Source of the DNA: Monosporascus cannonballus
Lineage: Eukaryota > Ascomycota > Sordariomycetes > Xylariales
NCBI GenBank assembly: GCA_004154925.1
Contig: QJNS01000016.1
Location: 310,001 to 374,000 of the forward strand
Length of the DNA stretch: 64,000 bases
Reading direction: 5' to 3'
The notes under the pieces are model-generated. The model saw nothing but the letters and a program-made list of their open reading frames with translations. It was not told where the DNA came from and searched no databases. Shown piece after piece: positions 49,601-61,048 of this stretch (positions within the stretch are counted from its first letter, which is position 1; every line of letters starts with the position of its first letter). Both the position numbers and the translations under genes were made by a program.

Positions 49601-51871
49601 AATAATTTTTTTAATAATTAATTAAAAAACCTTTTTCCGTTAAAAAAAGAAAAGTAATAGGTTTTCGACCGATTTAAAGAGTTTTTTTATTATAGGGTTT
49701 ATTTTTACGTATTAGGATTTTGAAAAGAAAACGGCAATAAAGATAAATTATTCCGGCTAAGTAATTAAAAAGTATTTATCTTAATTCGATTCGTTAAAGC
49801 GCTTATAACCAATTACCTACTTTTTAAGAAAATTGTTATTAATTAAATATAATTACGAAATACATAATAAAAAATTGTTAATTATGGTTAAAATATTAAC
49901 GAAATAAAAAAAGAATTTTACGGATTAATTAACCCTTTTATAATCCTGATAAATTATGTAAACCTTTAATATTTTATAAGTATCCGCAAATGTATTAAAA
50001 GGTAAATTCGATAAGCCAGTTTTTTATTTGCTTTTAATTTCATATTTAAATATTACCTTAATCAGTTAATGAATTAATCCGATATTATATTTTATAAATT
50101 ATAAAACGTATTTTACGGCAAAAAAATGTTAAATTTTAAAAGTAGGTAATTCGGTTAATTAAGGAGAAATAATTATTTAACGAACCGATATAAATTTAAA
50201 GAATCTTAATAATTATAATTTATTTAAAATAAAGTAATAACGAATAATCGGTTATACTTTTCGATAAAAAAATGTTTTTCGAAAAAAACCTTTAAATAAT
50301 ATAAAATTTAAAAATTATTAAAAATAAAACCTTAAGTATAGTATACGCCGCCGTGGCCCAAAAGTTACGTAAGTTCTTCCTAGTTATAAACAAGGTAAAA
50401 GTTTTTATAACGGAATATTTTTTCGATTTTAAAAGTTTTTTATAATTTAAAAAACGTATTTAGGTCCCTGTTTAAAAATTATTCCGAACGTTATTAATTT
50501 GACGAATATACGATTTTCATATTACCGGCTATCTAAAAAAAACGTTACGTTAATAATATTAATCAATAATTATTATTGGTCGGAATGAATTTAAAATATA
50601 TGCCGTTTTTGCCGTAATTATAACGTATATAATAAATCGTACGTATAAAAAAACGAAAAAAAGATTATTACGGTTTTTACTTATTTTAATTTGATTTTAT
50701 TTAGATTTTTCGGTAAATTTTATAGTTAATTAACCGGCAAAACAAAAAAACCCTTTATTTTTTTTATAATATTTTATAATCGTTTAACGAAAACGGTTAT
50801 TTTTAAACCAATATTTAATATAAATGTAAAAATATACGTTTAATGCTTTATTACTTATTATTAAAAATATTATAATTTCTTTAAAACTTAATATTTTATA
50901 AAAGAAATAATTAAATAAATAAATTTTAAACTTATTTATATAACTTAATAAATATAAAGTAATAACTTAATATATTTTTTTTATCTTAAAATGGACGGAA
51001 TTCCGGAAAAAGTTAATTAAAAAATTTTCGCGTATTTTTATTATTTTATAAATTACGTATAATATAATTAGGCCGAAATTTTACTAATAGCAGAATTAGC
51101 TTTTAACGGCAGGAACTTTTTATTAAAAATAGTTTTTTTAACTTATGCGTATAATATAAAGTTTATTAACGAAATACCGGTAATTCCCTAATTAATTTCC
51201 GAAATAAAAAAAGTTATTAATTTTATTAAGAAATTACGAAAAAATATAAAGTTTATATAAATTATTATAATATTAGTTTAAACCCGAATAAAGTAATTAA
51301 TTAATATTTTTATATTATAAATATTATATTTTCAATTAAAGGATATAATATAATTAAATTTGAAAATTATAATTATTTCATAATTATTTAAAAAGTTTTT
51401 TTAAATATACATTAAATATAAAATTACCGAAATTATGCCGTATAATACCGTAAAATTAAACGTAACGTTAAAACTATACTTAAGATTTAACGTAAACTTT
51501 TTAAAATTAATAATAAAAAAATCCGTTATTTAAGCAGATTTTAAATAATAATTAACCGTTATTAATATTATTAAAAAAAGGGAAAAATATATAATAAAAT
51601 ATATATTAAAGGCTAAAATTAGGCGCATAAATTACGGTCGCCGAAAAAAACTATTCGTAAATTAGGCAGGTTATACCGAACCGGTATAAGAATTATGTAA
51701 TAATTTTAAAAATATAACTGCCTTTAATAATTTCGAAATGTTATTCGAAAACGGAAACGGGGTTTGCAAAAACGTAAAGGTACGAATAAGGACAAAAGGA
51801 AAAAGGTATAAACAAAGCTGCCGCCGCCTTGCCATAACCTCGTTACTCCCTAAGGGCGAAAAAAGGGGTAA
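46658..51871 (+). pseudogene. gag-pol remnant of gypsy element 3
   Basis: Reverse transcriptase is recognisable: YINNILIYLSGF with both catalytic Asp changed to Asn (YINN at 49,299-49,310), then AELKLDPDKYKF, KYLEFIIKT and VKSFIGFANFYRTFIKNFS, the usual thumb region of gypsy polymerases. Integrase relics follow. Surviving C is mostly in CpG. No open frame of useful length; the 62-codon minus-strand frame at 47,819-48,007 is chance. Confidence 0.8.
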
Positions 51872-52061
51872 TGTTACAGGTTAAAGTCTATAGGGCAATT
51901 CGGGCTTATAGAGCGAGCTTTTTAGCCCGAGCTTACCCATATATATATAAGGAGCAGCCACCTCGCTAGTAGCTAGTTATTTCTCCTTTTCTTATTTCAC
52001 CTTAAATATAAACCTTTATTAGGCCGTATCTCCGTTCAACTTACGTATCGTGCTCGTTATA
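51872..52061 (+). repeat. 3' LTR of gypsy element 3
   Basis: 190 bp, TGTTACAGGT to TCGTTATA, collinear with 46,468-46,657. Confidence 0.88.
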
Positions 52062-53768
52062 TATTTTTAAATTATTAATTTTTAAAACTATATTTATAAA
52101 CTAATAATTTTATATAATTTATTCAAAAAATAATATTTATAAAACCTTTTTTATTGTTATAATTAATTTAATTATTAATTTATAAGACGGAAAATTTAAT
52201 ATATTATAAAAAGATATTGCTAAAAAGATATTATAAATTTTTTAATTCATATTTATTATATATTTTAAAGACAATTAAGTTTGAAAAATTTATAATTTAT
52301 TTAAAACTTTATAAAAAAGATACCGAATTATAAAAATTTAATAAAATGTCACATATTATATAGAAAAATAAATTACATAATAAAATAAAACCTTATAAAT
52401 TAACTAAAATAATTAATATAATTTAAAATCTAAACACGCCGAAAAGAACGATAAATATAATAATTTATCGTGTTATACAAAAGAACAGAAATAAAGTTTA
52501 ATAAATTCGCAAAAATATTCAAAGACAAATTTACTTATAAAAGATTATAAAATAACGAAATGTAAAAACAATTCTTAAAACAGATTTTAAATACGGCGAT
52601 AAAAACAATTAATAATTTTTATAGCTTAGATATAACATTTAAAGCATATTTATAAATTATAAGAATATATTATTTAATTTTAAACGGGAATTAAGTGAAA
52701 TGAAATGGTAATATTAAAAATATCTACTATTATACAAAAATATATTAAAGTTTTATATAATTAGAAATATTGAAAATCGAAATTTCGTTTGAAATAATAG
52801 AAATATTTAATATAAAATTCAATATTCTGAAATCTTTATATAAAATAATATTAATTAATTCGTTTCGATATTATATTGTTTAATCAGTACGAGATATCGT
52901 GAAATTATTTGAAATATAGTAATATAAAAGCGTAAGTAATAAAGAGGCTAATCGAATAAAACTTTTAAAACTTTTTTAGTAAATAAAATAAGTAAATAAA
53001 ATTATAGTATTAAATTATAAATAATAACAAATATATATATAAATATATTAAATATCTTAATACTTTTTAAAAACAAGTAAACCAAAAATAGAAATACGCT
53101 ATCTTGTTATTATTATGAAAAATTTCAAGTAATTAAAGAACGATGTAATATGATATTTTTAAACCTTATAAAGTTTTATTAATATATTATTAAATTATTA
53201 TAAATATCCATAACTTTGCAAGAATTAATATAAAAGTATTAGAAAATAATAATTAAACTTAATAAACAATTTTAAAAAAAGTTTATTCACGAAATTCTAT
53301 TTTATTTCTAATTTTAATAAAACTAAATTTCGCATTTTTAAAAACTAATTAAAAATTCAGTTATAAAATATTAAATTAAACCTTTAAAACTGTTTATAAA
53401 GTATGTCTTTTATACTTAAAAAAATACCAAATTACGACTTATAATCAATTATAGATAACTAAGCAATATTATTAATAAAACCAAAATATTGTAACTTTTA
53501 ATTATTAAGATAAAGGTTTAATTTTACGAGATTAAATAATTAATAATATTTAACCTTGAAACTAAACATAATTTTCTAAGAATTAATAAAAATTACGAAT
53601 AAAAATAACTTTTAAAACGAAAAATAAATTATTTAAACTTTGAGTTATAATGATATAATATATATATGAATTAAACTTTTTATAACAAATATTATAGTAT
53701 ATATTATAAAGGTATTATAATATTTTTATTATATATTATTACGACGACATTTTTATTCATTTTGAAAT

Positions 53769-53773
53769 CTATA

Positions 53774-53807
<34 letters not shown>

Positions 53808-53810
53808 ATA
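53769..53810. repeat. (TA)n microsatellite
   Basis: About 40 bases of almost pure TA repeat with one ACA interruption, right after the reverse-transcriptase motif of chromovirus 3. Confidence 0.9.
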
Positions 53811-54470
53811 TAATTACAAAATTTTTAAAAGCTTATAATACTGCAAATTATTAATTAATATAAAAAATATTTAATTTTTTAAATTTTAAATACAATAATC
53901 TAAATATATTATTACCGAATAACGTTTTAAAATTATATAATTATAAATATTAATTATATATAGTTTAATATGTTTTGTTTGATTAAGTATCTATATTTTA
54001 GATTATATATTAAATACGCTAATTAAATAACGAAATAAATAAAATAAAATATAGTTTATAATTTCTTTTTGCATAAATTAAAAAATTCGAATTTAGTTAT
54101 ATTTCTTTTTAAAAAAACTTTATTAAATTAACATTTATATCGATTATTAGAACTTTATCCATTTTATTACAATTCGAAAATTTATCGCATAATAATTATA
54201 ATAATTGAAAAAATATAAAATTGGGATTTTATTAATATTTGTAAAATAAATATTTTAAATAAATAATTAGATTTGGAAACATTCTTTTGTTAAAATCAAT
54301 TATATATTTTTGAATTTTATATTAAAATATATTTAAATTTAGTGTAAATTATAATAAAATTGATATAATATATAATATATACTAAAAATATAAAAAGTAA
54401 GTTTATACTTTATTAAAAAATAAAAGAATATATACGTTATAAATTTTAAAAAATGATAACTATATTTATA

Positions 54471-54977
54471 TAAGATAGCGAAAATACGACATTAACTACA
54501 ATATTTAAAGATTAATAATTCCAAACCCTAATTAAAGTTTGTATACCTTAATTCACCTTATAAGGACTAATTATATATATTATTATAATTACTTTTTTCT
54601 TTTTAATAAAGTCGTTTCGATTTCCAGGTTGGATAAAATATTAAACCTTTAAGACTTTATTGCACCCTATAAGCATATAACTCGATTGGACCTTTTACGC
54701 CGACTACTCGCTAAACGTTAACGGTTAAAATCTTTTCAATTTACCTCCTGGTTTTCTTTAGCTTGCAGCCGCTCTTATAAGAATTAAACTCTGCTTCCGG
54801 TATGTCGCCGAAATGGCGCCGAGCTGGCTGATATATCTAATTAGAGTTTGGAATAATTATAAGGTAGCGAAAATATGACGTTATTTATAATATTAAAAGG
54901 TTTACAATTTAACCTCTAATTAAGGTTTGGATATCTTAATCCACCTTATAAGGCCTAGCTATACATATTATTACAAT
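54471..54977. repeat. Unit of two ~119-bp direct repeats around a GC-normal spacer
   Basis: Repeat 1 (54,471-54,590) and repeat 2 (54,860-54,977) share TAGCGAAAATA, CTAATTAA(A/G)GTTTG and CACCTTATAAGG. The 269-bp spacer has much higher G+C (GCCGAAATGGCGCCGAGC). An inverted match also exists: CCAAACCCTAATTA near 54,530 against TAATTAGAGTTTGG near 54,838. It may be a short terminal-repeat retroelement (TRIM-like) or a TIR element; no target duplication was recognised. It sits where chromovirus 3 sequence is interrupted. Confidence 0.6.
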
Positions 54978-55595
54978 TTAATATATAATATATACAAATA
55001 TTAGTTATATAAGTATTTAAGAATTTATAAAACCTTAAAAAAAAATCTAACGTATGTATTATTTTTTAAACAATAAAAATAAAAATTTAAAAAATGCGTT
55101 AATAATAAAATTGTTATAATAAAACCAAAATATTATGATATAAATCTTTATAAAAATGAGAATTATTATAAATATTTAAATGATTATAAGATTAAATTAT
55201 TGGAGGTATTATTATTAACTTTATTTTATTCGAAACTTTAGCGATAAAAATATATTACGATAATATATTCGTAATCGTTATTAGAGTTTCGAACACAAAA
55301 TACACTTTTAAGAAATATTAATGTCGAATAAACAATATATATTTTTTAAATAATTATTTTTAATATTTGCAGAATATTATACGAAATTACTTTTAATAAA
55401 AAATTATACTTCTTTTGAAATTTTATGCAAACTTTATAATATAAATCGAGTTAAATTATAAATTATTTATCGTGTTTAAATTGTAAATAAACGGACAACT
55501 CAAACGGTTAAATTAAATATTAAAAACGTATTTAAAATAATAGATTAATTACAAATAATATAATTGAGTTCAAATATATATATATATCGGATTTA

Positions 55596-56012
55596 TATTA
55601 GGTTTAAAAGGAACTCCACTAGACCCTAAAAAGGTCAAGCGAACTAACCCGTTAAGCTCTCTACTACAACCGGGAAAACCTCGGTAAAACCAGTATCTCT
55701 GTCCAACTTCAGAGACCTACGAAGAGCAGAGAAAGCTGTCTCTCTCGATCTCTAGAGACCGAGAAAGACTAAAGGATATATATATAAATGATGGATTCCT
55801 ATGTAGATAGCAACTACTTAGTTTTTCGCTCCTTAGCTATCAATCTAAGTCTTCAATCAAAGGCATCATTCTTTAATTAAGGAAAAAGTCCGCAAATTTC
55901 TTTAACGAACAAATTACTAAATTATTTCTCGCCCTATTATTACTTTCAAATCAAGACCTTTATTGCGAATACTGTTCATACCTTTAGGTGGATATATAAC
56001 AGGTTCGTTATA
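55596..56012 (+). repeat. Solo LTR, family F (417 bp)
   Basis: Starts TATTAGGTTTAAAAGG and ends GGTTCGTTATA, flanked by a perfect 5-bp ATTTA (55,591-55,595 and 56,013-56,017). The middle has normal composition, including a GAGAC-rich inverted segment near 55,690-55,760 and TATATATATAAATG. The last ~120 bases match the LTR ends of gypsy element 1. Inserted in chromovirus 3 integrase. Confidence 0.8.
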
Positions 56013-56457
56013 ATTTATTAACGCTAAAACGATATTTATATGAAAATAATTCAAATAATTATATTAAACAATAAAAGTTAAACTAAAATTTGCATATAAT
56101 TAAATAAATAAATACTATCATTAAAAAGGATTAAAAAGAATTAATTTACTAAGAACAAAAAAGTTTATTTCGTTATAAAAATATTTAAATTAAAAAAGTT
56201 AATAAAAAATAAATTATAAGATATATTAATTTATATAACATTAATGCAAATGTTTTAACAAAATACTTTTTAATCAAATTCGTTATTAAAATTTATATTT
56301 TATGTTATTTTTACGTTTTTAATTTAGCGGGTTTAATTAAGATTTATACGAAGCGAAATATTGTAAAAATAAAAGAATACATTTTATATAAAATAAAAAA
56401 TAGTTAATATATAAAAATAGATTTATTTAATATTTAATTAAATAAAAATTTATTCGG

Positions 56458-56587
56458 TGTTACGGCTTGGTCACCCGTAAGAGCTCCAGTATATATGCAG
56501 CTGTAAGCGCCAGGATAATTGTCACGATTGCGATCATTCCACCGATCTTTTGCCCTGGTGGCGTGATGGTATGGTGCAGCCATAACA
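56458..56587 (+). repeat. Solo LTR, family A, copy 3 (130 bp)
   Basis: TGTTACGGCTTGG to AGCCATAACA, matching 7,662 and 40,574. Flanks TTCGG and TCTAG can both derive from TCCGG by C-to-T or G-to-A. Joining the flanks restores chromodomain sequence seen intact at 37,770. Confidence 0.8.
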
Positions 56588-57271
56588 TCTAGATTTTGAA
56601 AATATTCAAAAATCTGCGAAAAACTTTATAAACGTTCAAAGCTTACCACGAAATTTTTATTAATAGCAATAAAATTTAAGATTGCGTTTTAATTAAAGTT
56701 TTATAAAGGTAACATTTACAGATTAATGAAATTTGAAATAATAATATTTATATTTTTAAAGTTTCAAATTTTTATAACTGGTTTTTTTAGCGGTATTTAA
56801 AATTATTAAATTTGTCTAAAAATTAAAATATGCAATTAATAAATTTGGCAACTTATATTTGATGCTGCTGCTGTTATTGACAAATATTGGATAACAGGAT
56901 AAAAGAATTCAATAAAGCTTTTTCGAAACTTAATTTTTTTGAAAAAAAAGCCCAATTTATATAATATAATAGTTAACTATAAAAATGGAGATATTTATTT
57001 TATTATATAATCGGCCGTAACGTATATATTTCTTATAATAAATTTTTTTAATTATTTTATAAATAAAATATTTGGAAAAATAAAAACAATACGGTATAAT
57101 TTTAAAGGTTTTTATTTTAATTATATTAATTAACGCATAACGTTATTCTTTTCTACAAAAACGGCAATTTAAATATAACTAGATATAATTAAAAAGGCAA
57201 AGGACTTATTAGAATAAAATCTTAAAAGTAAGATTTTTTTTTAAAAAAAGAGGAAATTATATTACGTTTTG

Positions 57272-57574
57272 ATAAATTACGATATTTAAACCTGTTATAC
57301 TAAGAATAGCCAAGAAAATTAAGTGGGTTAAGTTACGTAGCGGATTATTAATTTATTAATAGTAAGTTAATAAGTTAGCTTAAGATATATATATTCGTTA
57401 TATCTATAATTAAATAATACTATTTTGTAATAAAACTTCGTTATCTAACATATTTTTAGTATTACGAAACGTAATTAATTTTTGTATTTATTGCTTAGAA
57501 TTTTACGATATTTTTGCTAGCATAAACCCGTACGATGTAGATTTAATAATTGGTTAAACTCGGTAGCTACTATA
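57272..57574 (+). repeat. 3' LTR of chromovirus 3
   Basis: Starts TATTACGTTTTG directly after a purine tract and ends GTAGCTACTATA. Contains ATTACGAAACGTAATT and AACCCGTACGA, as in the other chromovirus LTRs. Confidence 0.75.
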
Positions 57575-57757
57575 AATGGTTAATTCTTTTATAATTTAAA
57601 TAATTTAAGCTAATAATATAATTTTGTTACTTATAATATTTTTAGTGTTACGAAACATAATTAAGTTATTTCATTACTTAAATTTCTACAATGATTTTGT
57701 TAATATAAAGTCGTACGACTAAGATTTAATAATTAGTTAAACTTTTTAACCGTTATA
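57575..57757 (+). repeat. Second, partial chromovirus LTR in tandem
   Basis: Repeats the 3' half of the preceding LTR in the same orientation (ATTACGAAAC with one change, GTCGTACGACTAAG, ending AACCGTTATA). A tandem LTR half suggests unequal recombination or a second truncated copy. Confidence 0.65.
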
Positions 57758-57973
57758 TATATTAAAATATAGATAAAAAATGCAAACCGAACTTACAGTT
57801 ATAAAACTCTAATATTACATATTAAATTATATATTTAAAAATAAGAAAAATATTAACAACTTTTTAATATTCTTTAAATAAAAGACAAAATTAGTAAATC
57901 CTTTTTAAATGCACATAATAACAGTGACAACGAAAAGATAAGGTACCAGAACCGCCGAAGGCAATTTCAACTA

Positions 57974-59368
57974 GTTTCCCCCACCCACATCCTGAATTTA
58001 CCCACTTTCTGAATCAATTTCTCAACAAATCACCGTATATTCAAAAATTTATAACTAAATAAATAAATACAATACAAACGTTCTATCTTGCAAACAAATT
58101 ATTTAAAACTGGTTACTTATAATAAAACTAAAGTTAAGTTAAAATACTCTTCATATTTATTATAATTAAGGTTTAAAACTAACTAATTAAAACCTTTATT
58201 TTAATTACTTAAAACTAATTCAAAAAATAATTATAAATTAAAATTAAATGAAATTATATCATAATATGAAGAATACGCCTTATACATTTATTTTATTATA
58301 ATATTTATTTTGGTATATTTTTATTTATTTTTAAAAGCTTTTCAATTATATTATGTATTTTATTCGACTTCTTTAACTCTTTTTAATTTTTTTTATTTTG
58401 TATACTTAAGAATAATATTTTCGAAAACATAAATATATACCATAATTAAGGTATATTATTTTCGTATAAAGCCAGTTTGATTTTATATAACTTTATTTTT
58501 TATATGTTAAATACGTAAAAGCTTGAAATTTATTATAATAATAAAACATTTTTAAATTAGTATAATTATCATATTAAAACGTTAGTTTTTATTTTCAATA
58601 TTTCCTTTTTTATTATTCTTAAAGCCTAAATATAATCGTTTTTACAAAATATATATTTAATTATATGTATATTTCATTATATTTTGCTATTAATTTTTAA
58701 AAAAGTATAATAATTAAAAACTTTCAAAACTTTAAATATGTTAATTTAAAGCGTATTTTAATTATATACTGAATTAAAAAAGTTTATAGTTACGTAATTA
58801 GCTTATAATCAATTATATTATATAATATATTTTTTATATAAATAGTTTTAAAATTATATACATATAATTTATAAAATATTCCTAAAAATGGCTTTTTATA
58901 GTTAATATAGGATACAGTATAATATAAGTATTTGTTATTACTTTTTTTATTTTTATTTATTACATTTTAATATTTATCTTAATTTTATATATTTATATTT
59001 GTATTATATTAAAAACTGTTAAAAATTATATTATAAATATTTGTAAATTTAAATACTTTCACGTTAATATTTAGTCTGTAGTTTAATTATATTATTCGGT
59101 TTTTATTTATTATATTTTTTACTTAATTAAATATTTTAATTTTATTTAAATCTTTCATTTTTTATATATTTACAATATTTTGGTTTTTATACGAAATATT
59201 ATGAAAAGCATTTAATCTTATTATAATCTTTACAAATTATTTTATAACGTATTTTAAATTCCCGTTTTTATGTGTTAATTTTGTTCTGTTATTGAATTTC
59301 TAATATTGTATCGTGTTAGAAGTTCCAATTCAGAAAGTGGGTAAATTCAGGATGTGGGTGGGGGACAC
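57974..59368. mobile_element. TIR element of 1,395 bp with intact ends and decayed interior
   Basis: 41-bp terminal inverted repeats, 57,974-58,014 and 59,328-59,368, identical except one base: GTTTCCCCCACCCACATCC on the left, GTGTCCCCCACCCACATCC on the right in reverse. Flanked by TA on both sides (57,972-57,973 and 59,369-59,370), as in Tc1/mariner elements. The interior is almost pure A/T with no readable transposase, while the TIRs keep many unmutated CpA sites. Its right end is the right border of the AT-rich block. Confidence 0.85.
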
Positions 59369-59370
59369 TA

Positions 59371-61048
59371 GTCTGGTAACTAAGTGAGCCATAACGTTGC
59401 TAGGTTCAACAGTTACCGAAATGAGAGGAAACTGAGCTAATGCCATCCATGGTAGGGTTACGTATATTTTTACCATGTGTAATGAGAGAGTGGTTTTTAA
59501 AAGTTGAACAGCTGTCATTCAATCTGAGTGATCGTACCAGCAATGCTAGAACGTATAGAACTTGCCTATCATACAACTCCATATTAGGCTTCAACTTTTC
59601 TTGTGAACCATTGTCTTCTCCAACGATCATCCGGGGACCACTTACCTCCCTTTTGCAGATTGCTTTCTGTCGTTTGAGAGGTTTTAATACGTTGTTCGCT
59701 TCGGGTTTAAGTATTCGGTTCGAAATTTGTCTCTGGATATTATCAGAACTCAGAAATCGACGAATACCATCGCGACAGGCTGCTTCTTCCACAAAATCGT
59801 CACAAATCATACAAGTCACCCATCGGTCTGTATATGTACACGAGGCGTCTCCCTCGACCCAGAAGTGCCTAATTACCAACAGTGCCTACTAGGTATTGCT
59901 TGTTTTGGTAACCGTAAACAAAATTGTCAAGTGGAGGGGATTATGGTCTGCATTAGATGCTAACACGGCATTAGACGTTCGGTTCGGACGAATATCTCAC
60001 ACGGCTTTACAACTAGATTGATGCGCTCGAGACCTAATCAAATGCTTCTTGGTATTAATGGTAAAAGACAGTTAGACACAAACGCGACTAACTACGCAAG
60101 TGAACATTCTAGCAATACTGTGGCGGTGCCTCGAGGCGCGACATCGAAATATAGGTTTCAAACGTAGCTCTTAGAGGTATGAGGAGCGTATGACGATGGA
60201 TGATGCCTCATCCAGCTGGAATCAACCCCTAGCATTGAAAAACCTTCAAGGAGTTGTTGGTTCCCAAGCTGAATATACAAGTCTTTTCTGCTTGGCGCTT
60301 CAAATATCTGGAGAACGTAATACTTCCGCGCCATTTAGCTGTTATATGGAACCGTGGGTCGGTGACCCTTAAACTCTCATGTGTTAGTGGTGTTGGACCG
60401 GGCGTTTTCGCATAACACTCTACGCGGACGAATGATTGCCCTGGTCTGAGGGTCCCTACCCCTCCGGAGGTCATATCTTGACGCCAATTGATCGTCTGTG
60501 ACTTCGTCGAATATAGTTGTGTTTTGATGCGATTATTTCGAGAGAGCGGGGTCGTCGGCGCAGCGCCATGTGCAAAGTTTTGTTGGTGGGAAACTGAAAA
60601 CTGTAGGCTTGGCGAAGGGGACGTTGATGGCGGGTCTGCAGGTTGGTTCTCATGCGGGTAGCGGCCACATCCGATTGGCCCGCTATGCCTGCAAGGGCGT
60701 TGTGGCTCTCTTGTCTAAGTGGAACGAAACGATGGCATCCAGTACCTCGCCTACGGGTCTCACAGTATGCATTCACGCTGGTAGGCAAAAGGAGGCCAGA
60801 CGGTCATAAGATACCCCGGTGGGTAGACCGGCAATAGTTTTCTCTCTAGATTCCAACGGTGGATGCTCTATGGCGGATATGGTTACATAATATAAGCGCG
60901 GATAGCGGCAAGCAAACAACGGGGGGGTGTGCAATGCTGTGTAATAATATCAGCAACTTCTCCGAGTTTCCGTCTCCCCGCCCAGCGTATATAATTCTTA
61001 CAACCCCCCTCTTCAGTCTCTAAATTTGAGCTTCGCCAAACAAGAATC
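59371..61048. other. GC-normal stretch without a supported gene
   Basis: Composition returns to normal within a few bases of the transposon end. The longest frame is 59,879-59,406 on the minus strand (157 codons, containing DRWVTCMICDDFVEEAACRD), which lacks an ATG near its beginning and has no recognised domain; a broken gene is possible. Shorter frames at 60,190-60,840 show nothing convincing. The last ~150 bases, with homopolymer G and a pyrimidine-rich run, are the promoter of the dehydrogenase gene. Confidence 0.35.
60988..60994 (+). promoter_or_regulatory. TATA-like box of the aldehyde dehydrogenase gene
   Basis: TATATAA lies 55 bases before the ATG, followed by a C/T-rich stretch (CAACCCCCCTCTTCAGTCTC) where fungal transcripts often begin. 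Position and context support it; not tested. Confidence 0.5.

Larger units (their letters stand above)
46468..52061 (+). mobile_element. Gypsy element 3, full length, inserted in chromovirus 3
   Basis: 5,594 bp with two 190-bp LTRs and a 5-bp duplication TATTT (46,463-46,467 and 52,062-52,066). The LTRs contain the internal palindrome CTCGGGC...GCCCGAG and a TATA-like ATATATAAGGAGCAGCCACC. A purine tract AGGGCGAAAAAAGGGG precedes the 3' LTR. Sequence on either side is collinear with chromovirus, supporting the insertion. Confidence 0.88.
44744..57574 (+). mobile_element. Chromovirus 3, inferred full length with at least five insertions
   Basis: Reading outside the inserts gives chromovirus order: LTR (44,744-45,058), gag with LFDG near 45,590, pol 5' region from 52,070 collinear with 33,930-34,500, reverse transcriptase YYDD at 53,737-53,748, integrase from about 54,985, a chromodomain split at 56,457, purine tract AAAAAAAGAGGAAATTA, and 3' LTR (57,272-57,574). 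The inserts are at 45,864-46,144, 46,468-52,061, 54,471-54,977, 55,596-56,012 and 56,458-56,587. No matching target duplication was seen at the ends (GGTCG versus AATGG), so the 5' LTR might instead belong to remnant 2, giving two joined elements. Confidence 0.62.

Noticed and set aside
53769..53810. TA repeat as a centromere or origin signal
   Set aside because: A single short microsatellite inside a decayed chromovirus; nothing else supports a centromere or origin.
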